Positions 1 through 5,518 of a stretch of 9,111 bases of DNA are shown one piece after another. A model generated the notes under the pieces. It saw only the letters and a program-made list of their open reading frames with translations. It did no database searches and was not told where the DNA came from. The stretch is from SAR202 cluster bacterium. Lineage in GTDB: Bacteria > Chloroflexota > Dehalococcoidia > SAR202 > CAJWER01. Position 1 is the stretch's first letter. Each line of letters opens with the position of its first letter. The DNA lies in the NCBI GenBank assembly GCA_030740335.1, contig JASLXL010000129.1, positions 1 through 9,111 of the forward strand, given 5' to 3'. Position numbers and translations under genes: made by a program.

Positions 1-85
1 AGGGCTAGCCCTTTCATCACCCATTCACTCACTCTCAGGAGTGAGTGAATGGCCCTCTACCTAATTCAAAATGGAGAGGGGGGAC
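1..85. other. Region beyond the permease gene with palindromes and hairpins
   Basis: This stretch downstream of the permease stop holds no gene. It starts with a 12-base perfect palindrome (AGGGCTAGCCCT, 1-12). A 14-bp hairpin follows at 21-52, and a weaker 6-bp hairpin pairs CCCTCT at 53-58 with AGAGGG at 75-80. It is probably the 3' untranslated end of the minus-strand metal-uptake operon. What lies to the left cannot be seen. Confidence 0.4.
21..52 (-). terminator. Perfect 14-bp hairpin after the metal-transport operon, no U-tract
   Basis: Bases 21-34 pair perfectly with 39-52 around a TCAG tetraloop, and the arms carry ACTC/GAGT repeats. It lies about 35 nt past the permease stop on the minus strand, the right place for an operon-end structure. 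No T-run follows on either strand, so it is not a classical intrinsic terminator. It could be a Rho-type 3' end, an mRNA-stabilising hairpin, or a convergent-end barrier. Confidence 0.4.
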
Positions 86-916
86 CTAGGCCGTCGTTCG
101 CTTCCGAAGCGCGGCAACTACTACAAACTCGGCGGTTGCCACCAGCGTCATGGACGGGCCCGATGGCAGGTCCGCGTAGAAGCTGATGTATAGCCCTGCA
201 ACCGCAGCCAGCGCGCCGAGAACTGCGCCGATGACCATGAGCCGGATGAAAGAGCGTGCCAGCAGTGAAGCGGTAGCTGCAGGGGTCACGAGCATGGCCA
301 TGACCAGTACGATGCCGACCGCCTGCAACGCGATAACTATGACCAGCGCCAGGAGGACGAGGAGCAAGTAGTCCAACCGCGCCGTGTGAAGGCCTGCCAC
401 AGACGCTCCCACCGGATCGAAGCTGGTGAATACCAGCTCCTTGTTCAGGGCATATAGCACTACCAGGACGACGGCCACTAATCCCGCTGTGATATACACG
501 TCGGTCCCGGATACCGCCAGTACTTGCCCCAGAAGGAGGTCTTCCAGGTCAACCGATATACCCTTTGCCGTGGCCAACAGCGCCAGACCCAGCGCGAACA
601 GGCCCGCGAACAGTATGCCGATGGACGTGTCCTGGCTTACCCCGGTACGCCGGGCAATAATACCTATCAGGAACGCCACGCCCATCCCAGCCGGCACAGC
701 AGCCAAAAATGGGCTCACCCCGAGCATGAAAGCGACCACAAGACCTGGTAGCACCGCGTGGGACATCGCGTCTCCCATGAATGCGAGCCCTCGCGTTACG
801 ACGAAGGCCCCCAGGATGGGGCATACGATACCCACCAGAACCGAGACGTACAGCGCCCGGAGCATGAATCCGTAGCCGAACGGATCGATTATTAGGTCGA
901 CGACCATGTCCATCAC
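86..916 (-). CDS. znuB: Zinc/manganese-type ABC transporter, membrane permease (ABC-3 family)
   Basis: This is the integral membrane subunit of a metal-ion ABC importer; two copies would form the channel that receives metal from the binding lipoprotein and is powered by the ATPase encoded just upstream. The 276 residues match the family's usual length and contain about eight hydrophobic segments (roughly 19-41, 54-66, 71-88, 100-117, 138-156, 183-210, 226-245, 253-270). The ABC-3 hallmark GDAMSHAVLPG lies at 48-58. The cytoplasmic coupling-loop region (FDPVGASVAGLH, 166-177) and the QAVGIVLVMAMLVTPAA stretch from 198 are also family-typical. The GTG start overlaps the ATPase stop as GTGA (913-916), indicating translational coupling; ATG at 913-911 is an alternative. 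It is the last gene of the operon. Zinc rather than manganese is inferred from the binding protein and the adjacent Fur/Zur gene, so the symbol is by homology class. Confidence 0.9.
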   Translation of the reverse strand: MMDMVVDLIIDPFGYGFMLRALYVSVLVGIVCPILGAFVVTRGLAFMGDAMSHAVLPGLVVAFMLGVSPFLAAVPAGMGVAFLIGIIARRTGVSQDTSIGILFAGLFALGLALLATAKGISVDLEDLLLGQVLAVSGTDVYITAGLVAVVLVVLYALNKELVFTSFDPVGASVAGLHTARLDYLLLVLLALVIVIALQAVGIVLVMAMLVTPAATASLLARSFIRLMVIGAVLGALAAVAGLYISFYADLPSGPSMTLVATAEFVVVAALRKRTTA

Positions 917-1686
917 ACGCCCCCATTGGCTGCGTCGCGTCCGACGAACTCGACACCATGAGAGCCGTACAGTTCCTCAAGGACATCCTCGGTAAAGGCG
1001 ATCTCCGGTGGCCCGAAGGCGCAGACGTGGTGGTTCAGGCACAGCACTTCGTCGAATCGCTGGGCTAGATTTGTGAGGTCGTGGGTCGCGATCAGTACGA
1101 CCTTGCCATCATCCCTTAGCTCCCGCAGAACGGAGACCAGCCCCTCCTGGGAGCCGACATCCACACCACTGAACGCCTCGTCGAGCAGGATGATTTCGGC
1201 TTCCTGTGCGAGAGCGCGTGCTACGAAAACACGTTGGCGCTGGCCTCCGGATAGCTCTGCAACAAGTGCCGAGCGCTGCCCCCACAGTCCCACTCGGCGG
1301 AGACTCGACTCCACCGCGTCCCGATCTCGCTTCCCGGGGCGACGGAACAGGCCGATGCGCTGGCTGCGTCCCAGCATGACGACCTCGGAGACGTTGAGGG
1401 GAAACCTCCAGTTGACCCGCTCTCTCTGGGGCACGTAGGCCAGCGCCCCCTTGGACCGGTCAGCGTCCGCTCCGTGGAACAGCACACGTCCAGTGTAGTT
1501 TGGAATAACGCCTGAGATGACGTTGAACAGCGTAGTCTTGCCAGCGCCGTTTGGGCCAACAACCCCTATCAAGGTCCCTGCGGCGGTCGAAAAGGACACG
1601 TCATTTAGAACGCGGAAGCCGCCCCACTCAACGCTGATGCCCTCGACCGAGAGGGCCGGTGCGGCTGCCTTTCGTTCACTGGTCAT
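913..1686 (-). CDS. znuC: Zinc/manganese-type ABC transporter, ATP-binding subunit
   Basis: This cytoplasmic ATPase drives the metal importer. All catalytic elements are intact in the 257 residues: Walker A GPNGAGKTT (44-52), Q-loop Gln87 in YVPQRE, signature LSGGQ (145-149), Walker B IILLDE (165-170) and the switch His202 in ATHD. The VPQRERVNWRFP stretch just after the Q-loop is typical of the zinc/manganese ATPase clade. The ATG start overlaps the stop of the binding-protein gene as ATGA (1683-1686), and its own stop overlaps the permease start, so the three subunits should be made in a coupled way. The short N-terminal extension before the first beta strand (residues 1-10) is low complexity and unremarkable. 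Family assignment is very secure; the exact metal is inferred. Confidence 0.95.
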   Translation of the reverse strand: MTSERKAAAPALSVEGISVEWGGFRVLNDVSFSTAAGTLIGVVGPNGAGKTTLFNVISGVIPNYTGRVLFHGADADRSKGALAYVPQRERVNWRFPLNVSEVVMLGRSQRIGLFRRPGKRDRDAVESSLRRVGLWGQRSALVAELSGGQRQRVFVARALAQEAEIILLDEAFSGVDVGSQEGLVSVLRELRDDGKVVLIATHDLTNLAQRFDEVLCLNHHVCAFGPPEIAFTEDVLEELYGSHGVEFVGRDAANGGV

Positions 1687-2609
1687 TGGAGCGACTCCAC
1701 TATTAGCTCAACGTTGGAGCGCAACATGCTGAGGTAGGTCTCCACGCTGCTGCCGGGGCCTGCCAGGGAGCCCGTGCGGACTCCCTGGATTATCACTGCT
1801 CCAGTTTCTTCAGCGATGGTGCGGGCCAGCCTGTCAGTCACAGCATTCTCGACGAAGACTGCACCGACCTCCGCCTCGATGATCGTATCCACAATCCTTG
1901 CCACCTCTTCCGCTGATGGTTCTTGCCCCGCCATGTTCCCTTCGAATGTGAGGCCCACGAGCGTAAACCCGTACGCCTCCGCGAAGTACCGGAGGCTGTC
2001 ATGAGTCGTCGCCAAAAGCCGGCGCTCCTCGGGGATAGTCGCTACCTGCTTCAGAGTCCAGTCCTGTATTTCGTCCAGCGCGGCGATGTAGGCCCCGGCT
2101 TCGTTCCTGTAATGGGCAGCGCTGTCAGGGTCTAGTTCTGACAATTCGTCCTCAATCTGCAACACCGCCATCTTAACCCGCAGAGGATCGAGCCAAAAGT
2201 GAGGGTCCTCAACGTCCGAAACTATGATCGGATCAATGGATTCTCCGAGTGCGACCACCCGGTTACTATCCGCGGACGCACTATCCAGCAGCTTCGATAG
2301 CCACTTTGCCTCCAGTGAAAGACCCACACTGAGCACGAGGTCCGCGTCCGCAACCCTGGTCACGTCCTGGGCTCCCGGCCGGAAGGAATGTGGGTTGGCC
2401 TGTGCGGGAAGGAGGCTAAAAACCTCCACGCGACTGCCGCCCACGTTCCGTGCCCAGTCGGCGACGATATTGCTCGTGGTTACGACCCTCAGAACCGTGA
2501 TCTCGTCGGCAGGGCTGGTACCCGAGCACGCGACTGCGACCAGCGCCGTTACCGAAACAAGAACGGCGATCAACCTGGACATCGACCGATATATGATACT
2601 TAGTCTCAT
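1683..2609 (-). CDS. znuA: Metal-binding lipoprotein of the ABC importer (ZnuA/TroA family)
   Basis: This extracytoplasmic solute-binding protein captures the metal and delivers it to the permease. A hydrophobic signal ends in VAVAC with the lipobox Cys at residue 28, so it is likely membrane-anchored. The three metal-ligand histidines are visible: His74 (NPHSF), His137 (DPHFWLDP) and His203 (THDSLRYF). Where many TroA/PsaA-type proteins have a fourth ligand Asp in a TDS motif, this protein reads TGS (Gly280). A three-His site favours zinc. The His-rich loop seen in many ZnuA proteins is missing; only a short acidic VEDPH stretch remains. The C-terminal TYLSMLRSNV is family-typical. No good ribosome-binding site precedes ATG 2609. 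ATG 2582 (codon 10) would give a more classical lipoprotein signal (MSRL then hydrophobic, Cys19) and may be the true start. It lies 43 nt after fur. Confidence 0.92.
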   Translation of the reverse strand: MRLSIIYRSMSRLIAVLVSVTALVAVACSGTSPADEITVLRVVTTSNIVADWARNVGGSRVEVFSLLPAQANPHSFRPGAQDVTRVADADLVLSVGLSLEAKWLSKLLDSASADSNRVVALGESIDPIIVSDVEDPHFWLDPLRVKMAVLQIEDELSELDPDSAAHYRNEAGAYIAALDEIQDWTLKQVATIPEERRLLATTHDSLRYFAEAYGFTLVGLTFEGNMAGQEPSAEEVARIVDTIIEAEVGAVFVENAVTDRLARTIAEETGAVIIQGVRTGSLAGPGSSVETYLSMLRSNVELIVESLQ

Positions 2610-2652
2610 TGGAAGCTATGCAACCTCATTGTATACAGCCGCTCTACACGGC

Positions 2653-3087
2653 CTAGTCTTTGGATTTCGCCAGGCAGTCCCGGCAGGTTATGAAAAACTC
2701 CATGCGGTGTCCGACGATCTCGCCGGAGATGTCGCTGCCGATAGTTCTCATTAGCCGCTCGATAGTGGCGTCGCGGAACTCCCCCACGGTGCCGCACCCC
2801 ACACATATTGTGTGATGGTGGTGCTCGATGCGGGCAAGGGTGTAGGCGGGATCGCCGTTGGGCATCGCCAGCTTACAAATGACCCCGGCTTCAAGTAGCA
2901 GCTTGATGGTGCGGTAAACCGTAGCGCGTCCCACAGTGGTAAGCTCATCGCAGATCTGGGCGGCACTGAAGCTGTCCATCTTACGTTCAACAACGTTGAT
3001 CACATCCCGTCGCGGCCCAGTGGACCTGTGACCTCGATCCTCGAGCATGGCCATGATATCCGGCTGCGGACTCAGAGTCGGCGACAT
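2653..3087 (-). CDS. Fur-family metal-responsive repressor, probably zinc-type (Zur)
   Basis: This DNA-binding transcriptional regulator of the Fur superfamily has 144 residues, the normal length. The winged-helix recognition region GRATVYRTIKLLLEAGVI lies at 53-70. The metal-sensing part has the HHHH run (89-92), and the paired CxxC motifs Cys95/Cys98 and Cys135/Cys138 form the structural zinc site typical of Fur, Zur and PerR. His127 is a further likely ligand. Heading a zinc-type importer operon, it is most simply a Zur that represses fur-znuACB when zinc is plentiful, but the sequence alone cannot exclude iron or manganese sensing. Its promoter overlaps two inverted repeats, suggesting autoregulation. 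The start ATG at 3087 has no Shine-Dalgarno and falls almost at the predicted transcription start, so the mRNA may be leaderless. Confidence 0.9.
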   Translation of the reverse strand: MSPTLSPQPDIMAMLEDRGHRSTGPRRDVINVVERKMDSFSAAQICDELTTVGRATVYRTIKLLLEAGVICKLAMPNGDPAYTLARIEHHHHTICVGCGTVGEFRDATIERLMRTIGSDISGEIVGHRMEFFITCRDCLAKSKD

Positions 3088-3094
3088 GCTTCAA

Positions 3095-3124
3095 ACGATA
3101 GCAGTCTAGGGGACCAGTAGTCAA
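3095..3124 (-). promoter_or_regulatory. Predicted promoter of the fur-znuACB operon
   Basis: On the minus strand, TTGACT (complement of 3119-3124) is followed after 18 bp by TATCGT (complement of 3095-3100). Transcription would start about 7 bp further on, at or next to the fur ATG, leaving no room for a ribosome-binding site. The -35 box shares bases with the inverted repeat at 3121-3136. Confidence 0.55.
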
Positions 3125-3136
3125 CAACTTTGTTGA
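3121..3136. promoter_or_regulatory. Candidate Fur/Zur operator dyad 1
   Basis: This is a perfect 7-bp inverted repeat, TCAACAA-CT-TTGTTGA, overlapping the -35 box of the fur promoter. Such placement is typical of an autoregulatory repressor site. It is not a recognised consensus Fur or Zur box, so the binding partner is inferred from position only. Confidence 0.5.
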
Positions 3137-3150
3137 TATGCAGTATCAAT
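3133..3150. promoter_or_regulatory. Candidate operator dyad 2, shared with the divergent promoter
   Basis: TTGATA-TGCAG-TATCAA is a 6-bp inverted repeat with a 5-bp spacer. It shares four bases (TTGA) with dyad 1. A close relative, TTGATATTGCAGTCAAT, lies at 3277-3293 on the -35 box of the opposite-facing promoter. Confidence 0.45.
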
Positions 3151-3276
3151 TAATCGCAAATATGGTGGTGGGCTCCGAGATGGTTCTTTTATGATACGTA
3201 ATAGTGTTAAATATCCCTATTATGATATGTATATCGTAAATATATTTAACAAGACAACGCTATATATAGTACGAAC

Positions 3277-3306
3277 TTGATATTGCAGTCAATAATGGGC
3301 TATTCT
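3277..3306 (+). promoter_or_regulatory. Predicted sigma70-type promoter of an unannotated short transcript
   Basis: TTGATA (3277-3282) and TATTCT (3301-3306) are separated by 18 bp, with an AT-rich stretch upstream that could act as an UP element. Transcription would start near 3313 and run right toward the strong terminator at 3594-3634. The -35 box lies inside a motif that resembles candidate operator dyad 2. Confidence 0.5.
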
Positions 3307-3360
3307 GTAGTGAAGGAAAGCGCCTGAGCGCTGAACCTGACGGGCCATAGGGCCGGGAGA

Positions 3361-3456
3361 ATGGAAAGGATGGTAACCGGATTGATCGAGCGCTACCACA
3401 AGTGGAAGTTCCCGATCTACTTCCCCTGCCGACGTGACGGCGAGGTAGAGATCTGA
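3361..3456 (+). CDS. Possible small ORF (28-31 residues), function unknown
   Basis: ATG 3361 opens a 31-codon frame ending in TGA 3454-3456; an internal ATG at 3370 gives 28 codons. GGGAGA at 3355-3360 is too close to the first ATG but about 10 nt from the second, so the 28-residue form is preferred. Third codon positions are mostly G or C, like the real genes here, and the peptide looks protein-like: an amphipathic start (LIERYHKWKF), then PIYFPCRR and an acidic end. An in-frame TGA at 3325 limits extension upstream. It resembles no family I recognise. It could be a genuine small protein, a leader peptide, a fragment of a decayed gene, or chance in a G+C-rich structured RNA. Confidence 0.3.
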   Translation: MERMVTGLIERYHKWKFPIYFPCRRDGEVEI

Positions 3457-3593
3457 GGAAACGAGACAAGCAGGTAAGGGGACGGAGACGCTTTCGGACC
3501 CGCGTGAAATAAACAATAGGCCACATGCCCCTAACACATGGGCGAGCCATCTGGTATCCAATACCGGGGAGTGCGGGGCCAAGAGTTACAACT

Positions 3594-3634
3594 AAAGAGG
3601 GCAGGTGTAACCCCTGGGTACACCTGCCCTCTTT
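3594..3634 (+). terminator. Very strong intrinsic terminator, possibly bidirectional
   Basis: A perfect 16-bp stem pairs 3594-3609 with 3619-3634 around a 9-nt loop. The stem is G+C-rich in the middle and ends in CTCTTT on the plus strand; the leading AAAG gives a mirror-image U-run on the minus strand. It closes the unit starting at 3277 and insulates it from the promoter at 3660-3668. Confidence 0.8.
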
Positions 3635-3659
3635 ATGTCTCGGCCAGCACCCCGCCCGG

Positions 3660-3668
3660 TGATATAAT
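3660..3668 (+). promoter_or_regulatory. Extended -10 promoter for the LOG-like gene, enolase and NHL gene
   Basis: TGATATAAT is a perfect extended -10 element (TGn plus consensus TATAAT) 54 bp before the TTG start at 3722. No good -35 is seen, as is common with extended -10 promoters. It follows the strong terminator by 25 bp, so it likely starts an independent transcript with a leader of about 45 nt. Confidence 0.65.
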
Positions 3669-3721
3669 CGCCCCAGCCGTCGAGATTTCTTCAAAACACG
3701 TTTGCCGACCGGAGTTCCCCT

Positions 3722-4210
3722 TTGATAATCGCCGTAATCGGAGCCGGCGAGCCTTCGAACGAGGTGGCCGATCTCGCCGAGAATGTCGGTCGGGAGCTGG
3801 GCAAATGGGGCATTACACTGGTGTGCGGCGGGCTCGGAGGGGTCATGGAGGCCGCCTGCCGGGGCGCCAAGTCAGCGGGAGGCACGACTATCGGGGTCCT
3901 GCCGGGAAGCGATCCTACAGTCGCGAACCGCTGGGTCGATTACCCTATCTGCACTGGCCTTTCCTACGCCAGGAACGTCATCATCGTGAAAACCGGTCGT
4001 GCCGTCATAGCCGTCGGCGGGGCGTACGGGACACTCTCCGAGATAGGGCACGCGTTGTCGGACGGCGTTCCCGTCGTCGGGCTCCGGACCTGGGGTCTGA
4101 TCCCGGGTGATGTAGCCCCGGACTCCTCAATCCTCGTGGCTGAAAATGCATCGGAGGCAGTGGAAATGGCCGTTGAAGTCGCAAAAACAAGGGAGCTTAA
4201 AGGATCGTGA
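3722..4210 (+). CDS. LOG/TIGR00725-like Rossmann-fold nucleotide-binding protein
   Basis: This 162-residue cytoplasmic protein belongs to the SLOG/lysine-decarboxylase-like superfamily. The N-terminal beta strand and glycine loop VIGAGEP (5-11), the [14 protein letters not shown] block (37-50) and the GGAYGTLSE motif (99-107) correspond to the nucleotide-binding and catalytic-type motifs of cytokinin phosphoribohydrolases (PGGxGTxxE) and of the TIGR00725 'MoCo carrier-like' group. The pattern GGAYGTLSE fits the TIGR00725 group better than true LOG enzymes, so activity on nucleotides should not be assumed. The start is TTG, chosen because GGAG (3711-3714) sits 7 nt upstream and the fold begins immediately (IIAVIGAG). 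Its TGA stop overlaps the enolase GTG by 4 nt, indicating coupled translation. Family is secure; the substrate is unknown. Confidence 0.85.
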   Translation: MIIAVIGAGEPSNEVADLAENVGRELGKWGITLVCGGLGGVMEAACRGAKSAGGTTIGVLPGSDPTVANRWVDYPICTGLSYARNVIIVKTGRAVIAVGGAYGTLSEIGHALSDGVPVVGLRTWGLIPGDVAPDSSILVAENASEAVEMAVEVAKTRELKGS

Positions 4211-5499
4211 GCACCATTTCACGGGTTCTGGCGCGAGAGGTTCTCGATTCCCGGGGCACCCCGACTGTTGAGGTGGATGTCATCCTTGCTGACGGGGCCC
4301 TTGGCAGGGCCCTGGTGCCGTCGGGGGCTAGCACGGGATCGAACGAGGTCCTGGAGCTACGGGACGGAGATGCTCGGTTCGGCGGCCTTGGGGTGATGAA
4401 GGCGGTAGCGAATGTGCATCGAGAGATCGCTCCGGCGATTGTGGGCCTACCCGCTCTTGAACAGCAATCCGTCGACGAGACGCTGATCCGCCTAGACGGC
4501 ACACCGGACAAGTCCAGGCTCGGCGGCAACGCCATGGTCGGGGTATCCATCGCCACGGCTCGTGCCGCTGCAGCTAGCAGACGTGTCCCTCTCTACCGTT
4601 ACCTGAGCGTCGGCGAACCACTGACGCTGCCGGTGCCTATGTTCAACATCCTCAACGGCGGCAGACATGCCGAAGACTCCACCGATTTCCAGGAGTTCAT
4701 GGTCGTGCCCACAGGCTTTGACACCTTCCGCGAAGCGCTTAGGGCAGGTGCGGAGGTGTATCAGTCCATGAAACGCCTGATGCGGGAACGCGGATTCGGG
4801 ACTACGGTGGGCGACGAGGGTGGGTTCGCCCCGGGCGGGATCACAAATCGGGATGCTGTCGGGTTGGTGATTGACGCCATAGAAGGCGCGGGGTACATCC
4901 CCGGAGAGCACTGCTTTGTGGCCCTGGATGTGGCTGCCAGCGAATTCATCCAGGACGATGGGGCCTATTTGCTGCAAAGCGAAGGACTCACGCTTACGTC
5001 CCAAGAGCTGATTGACACCTACGAGGCGTGGCTATCTGATCACCCAATCATCAGTATCGAGGATGGGATGGGCGAGGCAGATTGGGATGGCTGGACGGCC
5101 ATGACAGGGCGTCTCGGAGACCGGATCAGCCTCGTGGGGGACGACCTCTATACGACCAATCCGGCCCTGATCCGACGAGGAATCGAGACGAAGGCCAGCA
5201 ACTCGGTGCTAATAAAGCTGAACCAGATTGGCACCGTCACCGAGACGCTCGAGGCCATTCGGATCTCCCGTCAGAACGGTTGGGGCACAATCATAAGCCA
5301 CCGCTCCGGTGAGACGGAGGATACGACGGTTGCCGACCTGGCAGTTGGTACAGCTGCGGGTCAAATTAAGGCCGGTGCGCCGGCCCGTGGTGAGCGCACG
5401 GCAAAGTACAACCGGCTGCTTAGGATTGAGGAGGAGTTGGGAGCCGGGGCTGAGTTTGCCGGACGCAGCGTCTATAGTCGCCTGGCCAATCCACAATGA
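4207..5499 (+). CDS. eno: Enolase (phosphopyruvate hydratase)
   Basis: It converts 2-phosphoglycerate to phosphoenolpyruvate in glycolysis/gluconeogenesis, in the cytoplasm. The 430 residues match bacterial enolases, and the catalytic apparatus is complete: the mobile loop SGASTG (39-44), His154 in GGRHA, Glu163 in QEFM, the acid/base partner Glu204 in GDEGGFAP, and magnesium ligands Asp241, Glu285 (SIEDGM) and Asp312 (GDDL). The general base Lys337 lies in LIKLNQIGT, with His365-Arg366-Ser367 and Lys388 also present. The segment after the active-site His reads [11 protein letters not shown] instead of the common HADNNVDFQEF, a mild divergence. It starts with GTG overlapping the previous stop, and is followed after 19 nt by the NHL-repeat gene, so all three probably share one mRNA. 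Confidence 0.98.
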   Translation: MSTISRVLAREVLDSRGTPTVEVDVILADGALGRALVPSGASTGSNEVLELRDGDARFGGLGVMKAVANVHREIAPAIVGLPALEQQSVDETLIRLDGTPDKSRLGGNAMVGVSIATARAAAASRRVPLYRYLSVGEPLTLPVPMFNILNGGRHAEDSTDFQEFMVVPTGFDTFREALRAGAEVYQSMKRLMRERGFGTTVGDEGGFAPGGITNRDAVGLVIDAIEGAGYIPGEHCFVALDVAASEFIQDDGAYLLQSEGLTLTSQELIDTYEAWLSDHPIISIEDGMGEADWDGWTAMTGRLGDRISLVGDDLYTTNPALIRRGIETKASNSVLIKLNQIGTVTETLEAIRISRQNGWGTIISHRSGETEDTTVADLAVGTAAGQIKAGAPARGERTAKYNRLLRIEEELGAGAEFAGRSVYSRLANPQ

Positions 5500-5518
5500 A
5501 AATGGAAGCGCACAAGGA

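Larger units (their letters stand above)
3121..3300. other. AT-rich intergenic island with multiple repeats
   Basis: By direct count these 180 bases are about 32% G+C, against an estimated 55-60% in the genes. The island contains two TTATGATA direct repeats (3189-3196 and 3220-3227, 31 bp apart). The near-perfect dyad TTATGATATGTATATCGTAA (3220-3239) is in the same stretch. A 9-bp inverted repeat pairs GTTAAATAT (3206-3214) with ATATTTAAC (3242-3250). No ORF is visible. It is best read as the shared regulatory region of the divergent fur operon and the unit at 3277-3634. Confidence 0.6.
3313..3640 (+). ncRNA. Candidate structured small RNA or small-peptide transcript, unknown family
   Basis: The segment lies between a promoter-like sequence and a strong intrinsic terminator and contains no conventional gene. 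Several local helices can be drawn: AGCGC/GCGCT (3319-3332); GGCC/GGCC (3343-3354); TGGTA/TACCA (3371-3398); GATCTAC with GTAGAGATC (3414-3453, 2-nt bulge) enclosing GCCG/CGGC (3428-3441); ACGC/GCGT (3488-3505); GCCC/GGGC (3527-3543); and a 7-bp hairpin CTGGTAT/ATACCGG (3551-3567). CCTGC (3425-3429) could alternatively pair with GCAGG (3470-3474), allowing a conformational switch. I looked for hallmarks of RNase P RNA, tmRNA, SRP RNA, T-box and common riboswitches and recognise none. It may instead be the mRNA of the small ORF at 3361-3456. Existence of a transcript is likelier than any particular function. Confidence 0.4.

Noticed and set aside
2625..2640. Separate promoter/operator (TGTATACA palindrome) between fur and the binding-protein gene
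   Set aside because: A -10-like TACAAT exists on the minus strand, but no -35 is seen and the palindrome is only 8 bp. Co-transcription from the fur promoter is simpler.
3313..3593. RNase P RNA, tmRNA, SRP RNA, T-box or a common riboswitch
   Set aside because: GGAAGTTCCCG loosely recalls an RNase P conserved region, but the other universal blocks are missing; hallmarks of the other families were not found.
3260..3694. Minus-strand open frames (144 and 97 codons) in the intergenic gap
   Set aside because: Arg/Ser/Pro-rich or pattern-free translations with no ribosome-binding site, and they cross a strong terminator. They are chance openings in G+C-rich DNA.
5309..5518. Upstream extension of the NHL-protein frame into enolase
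   Set aside because: The added 70 residues overlap the conserved enolase C-terminus, look like an out-of-frame shadow, and have no homology-like pattern. ATG 5519/5522 just after AAGGA is far more plausible.
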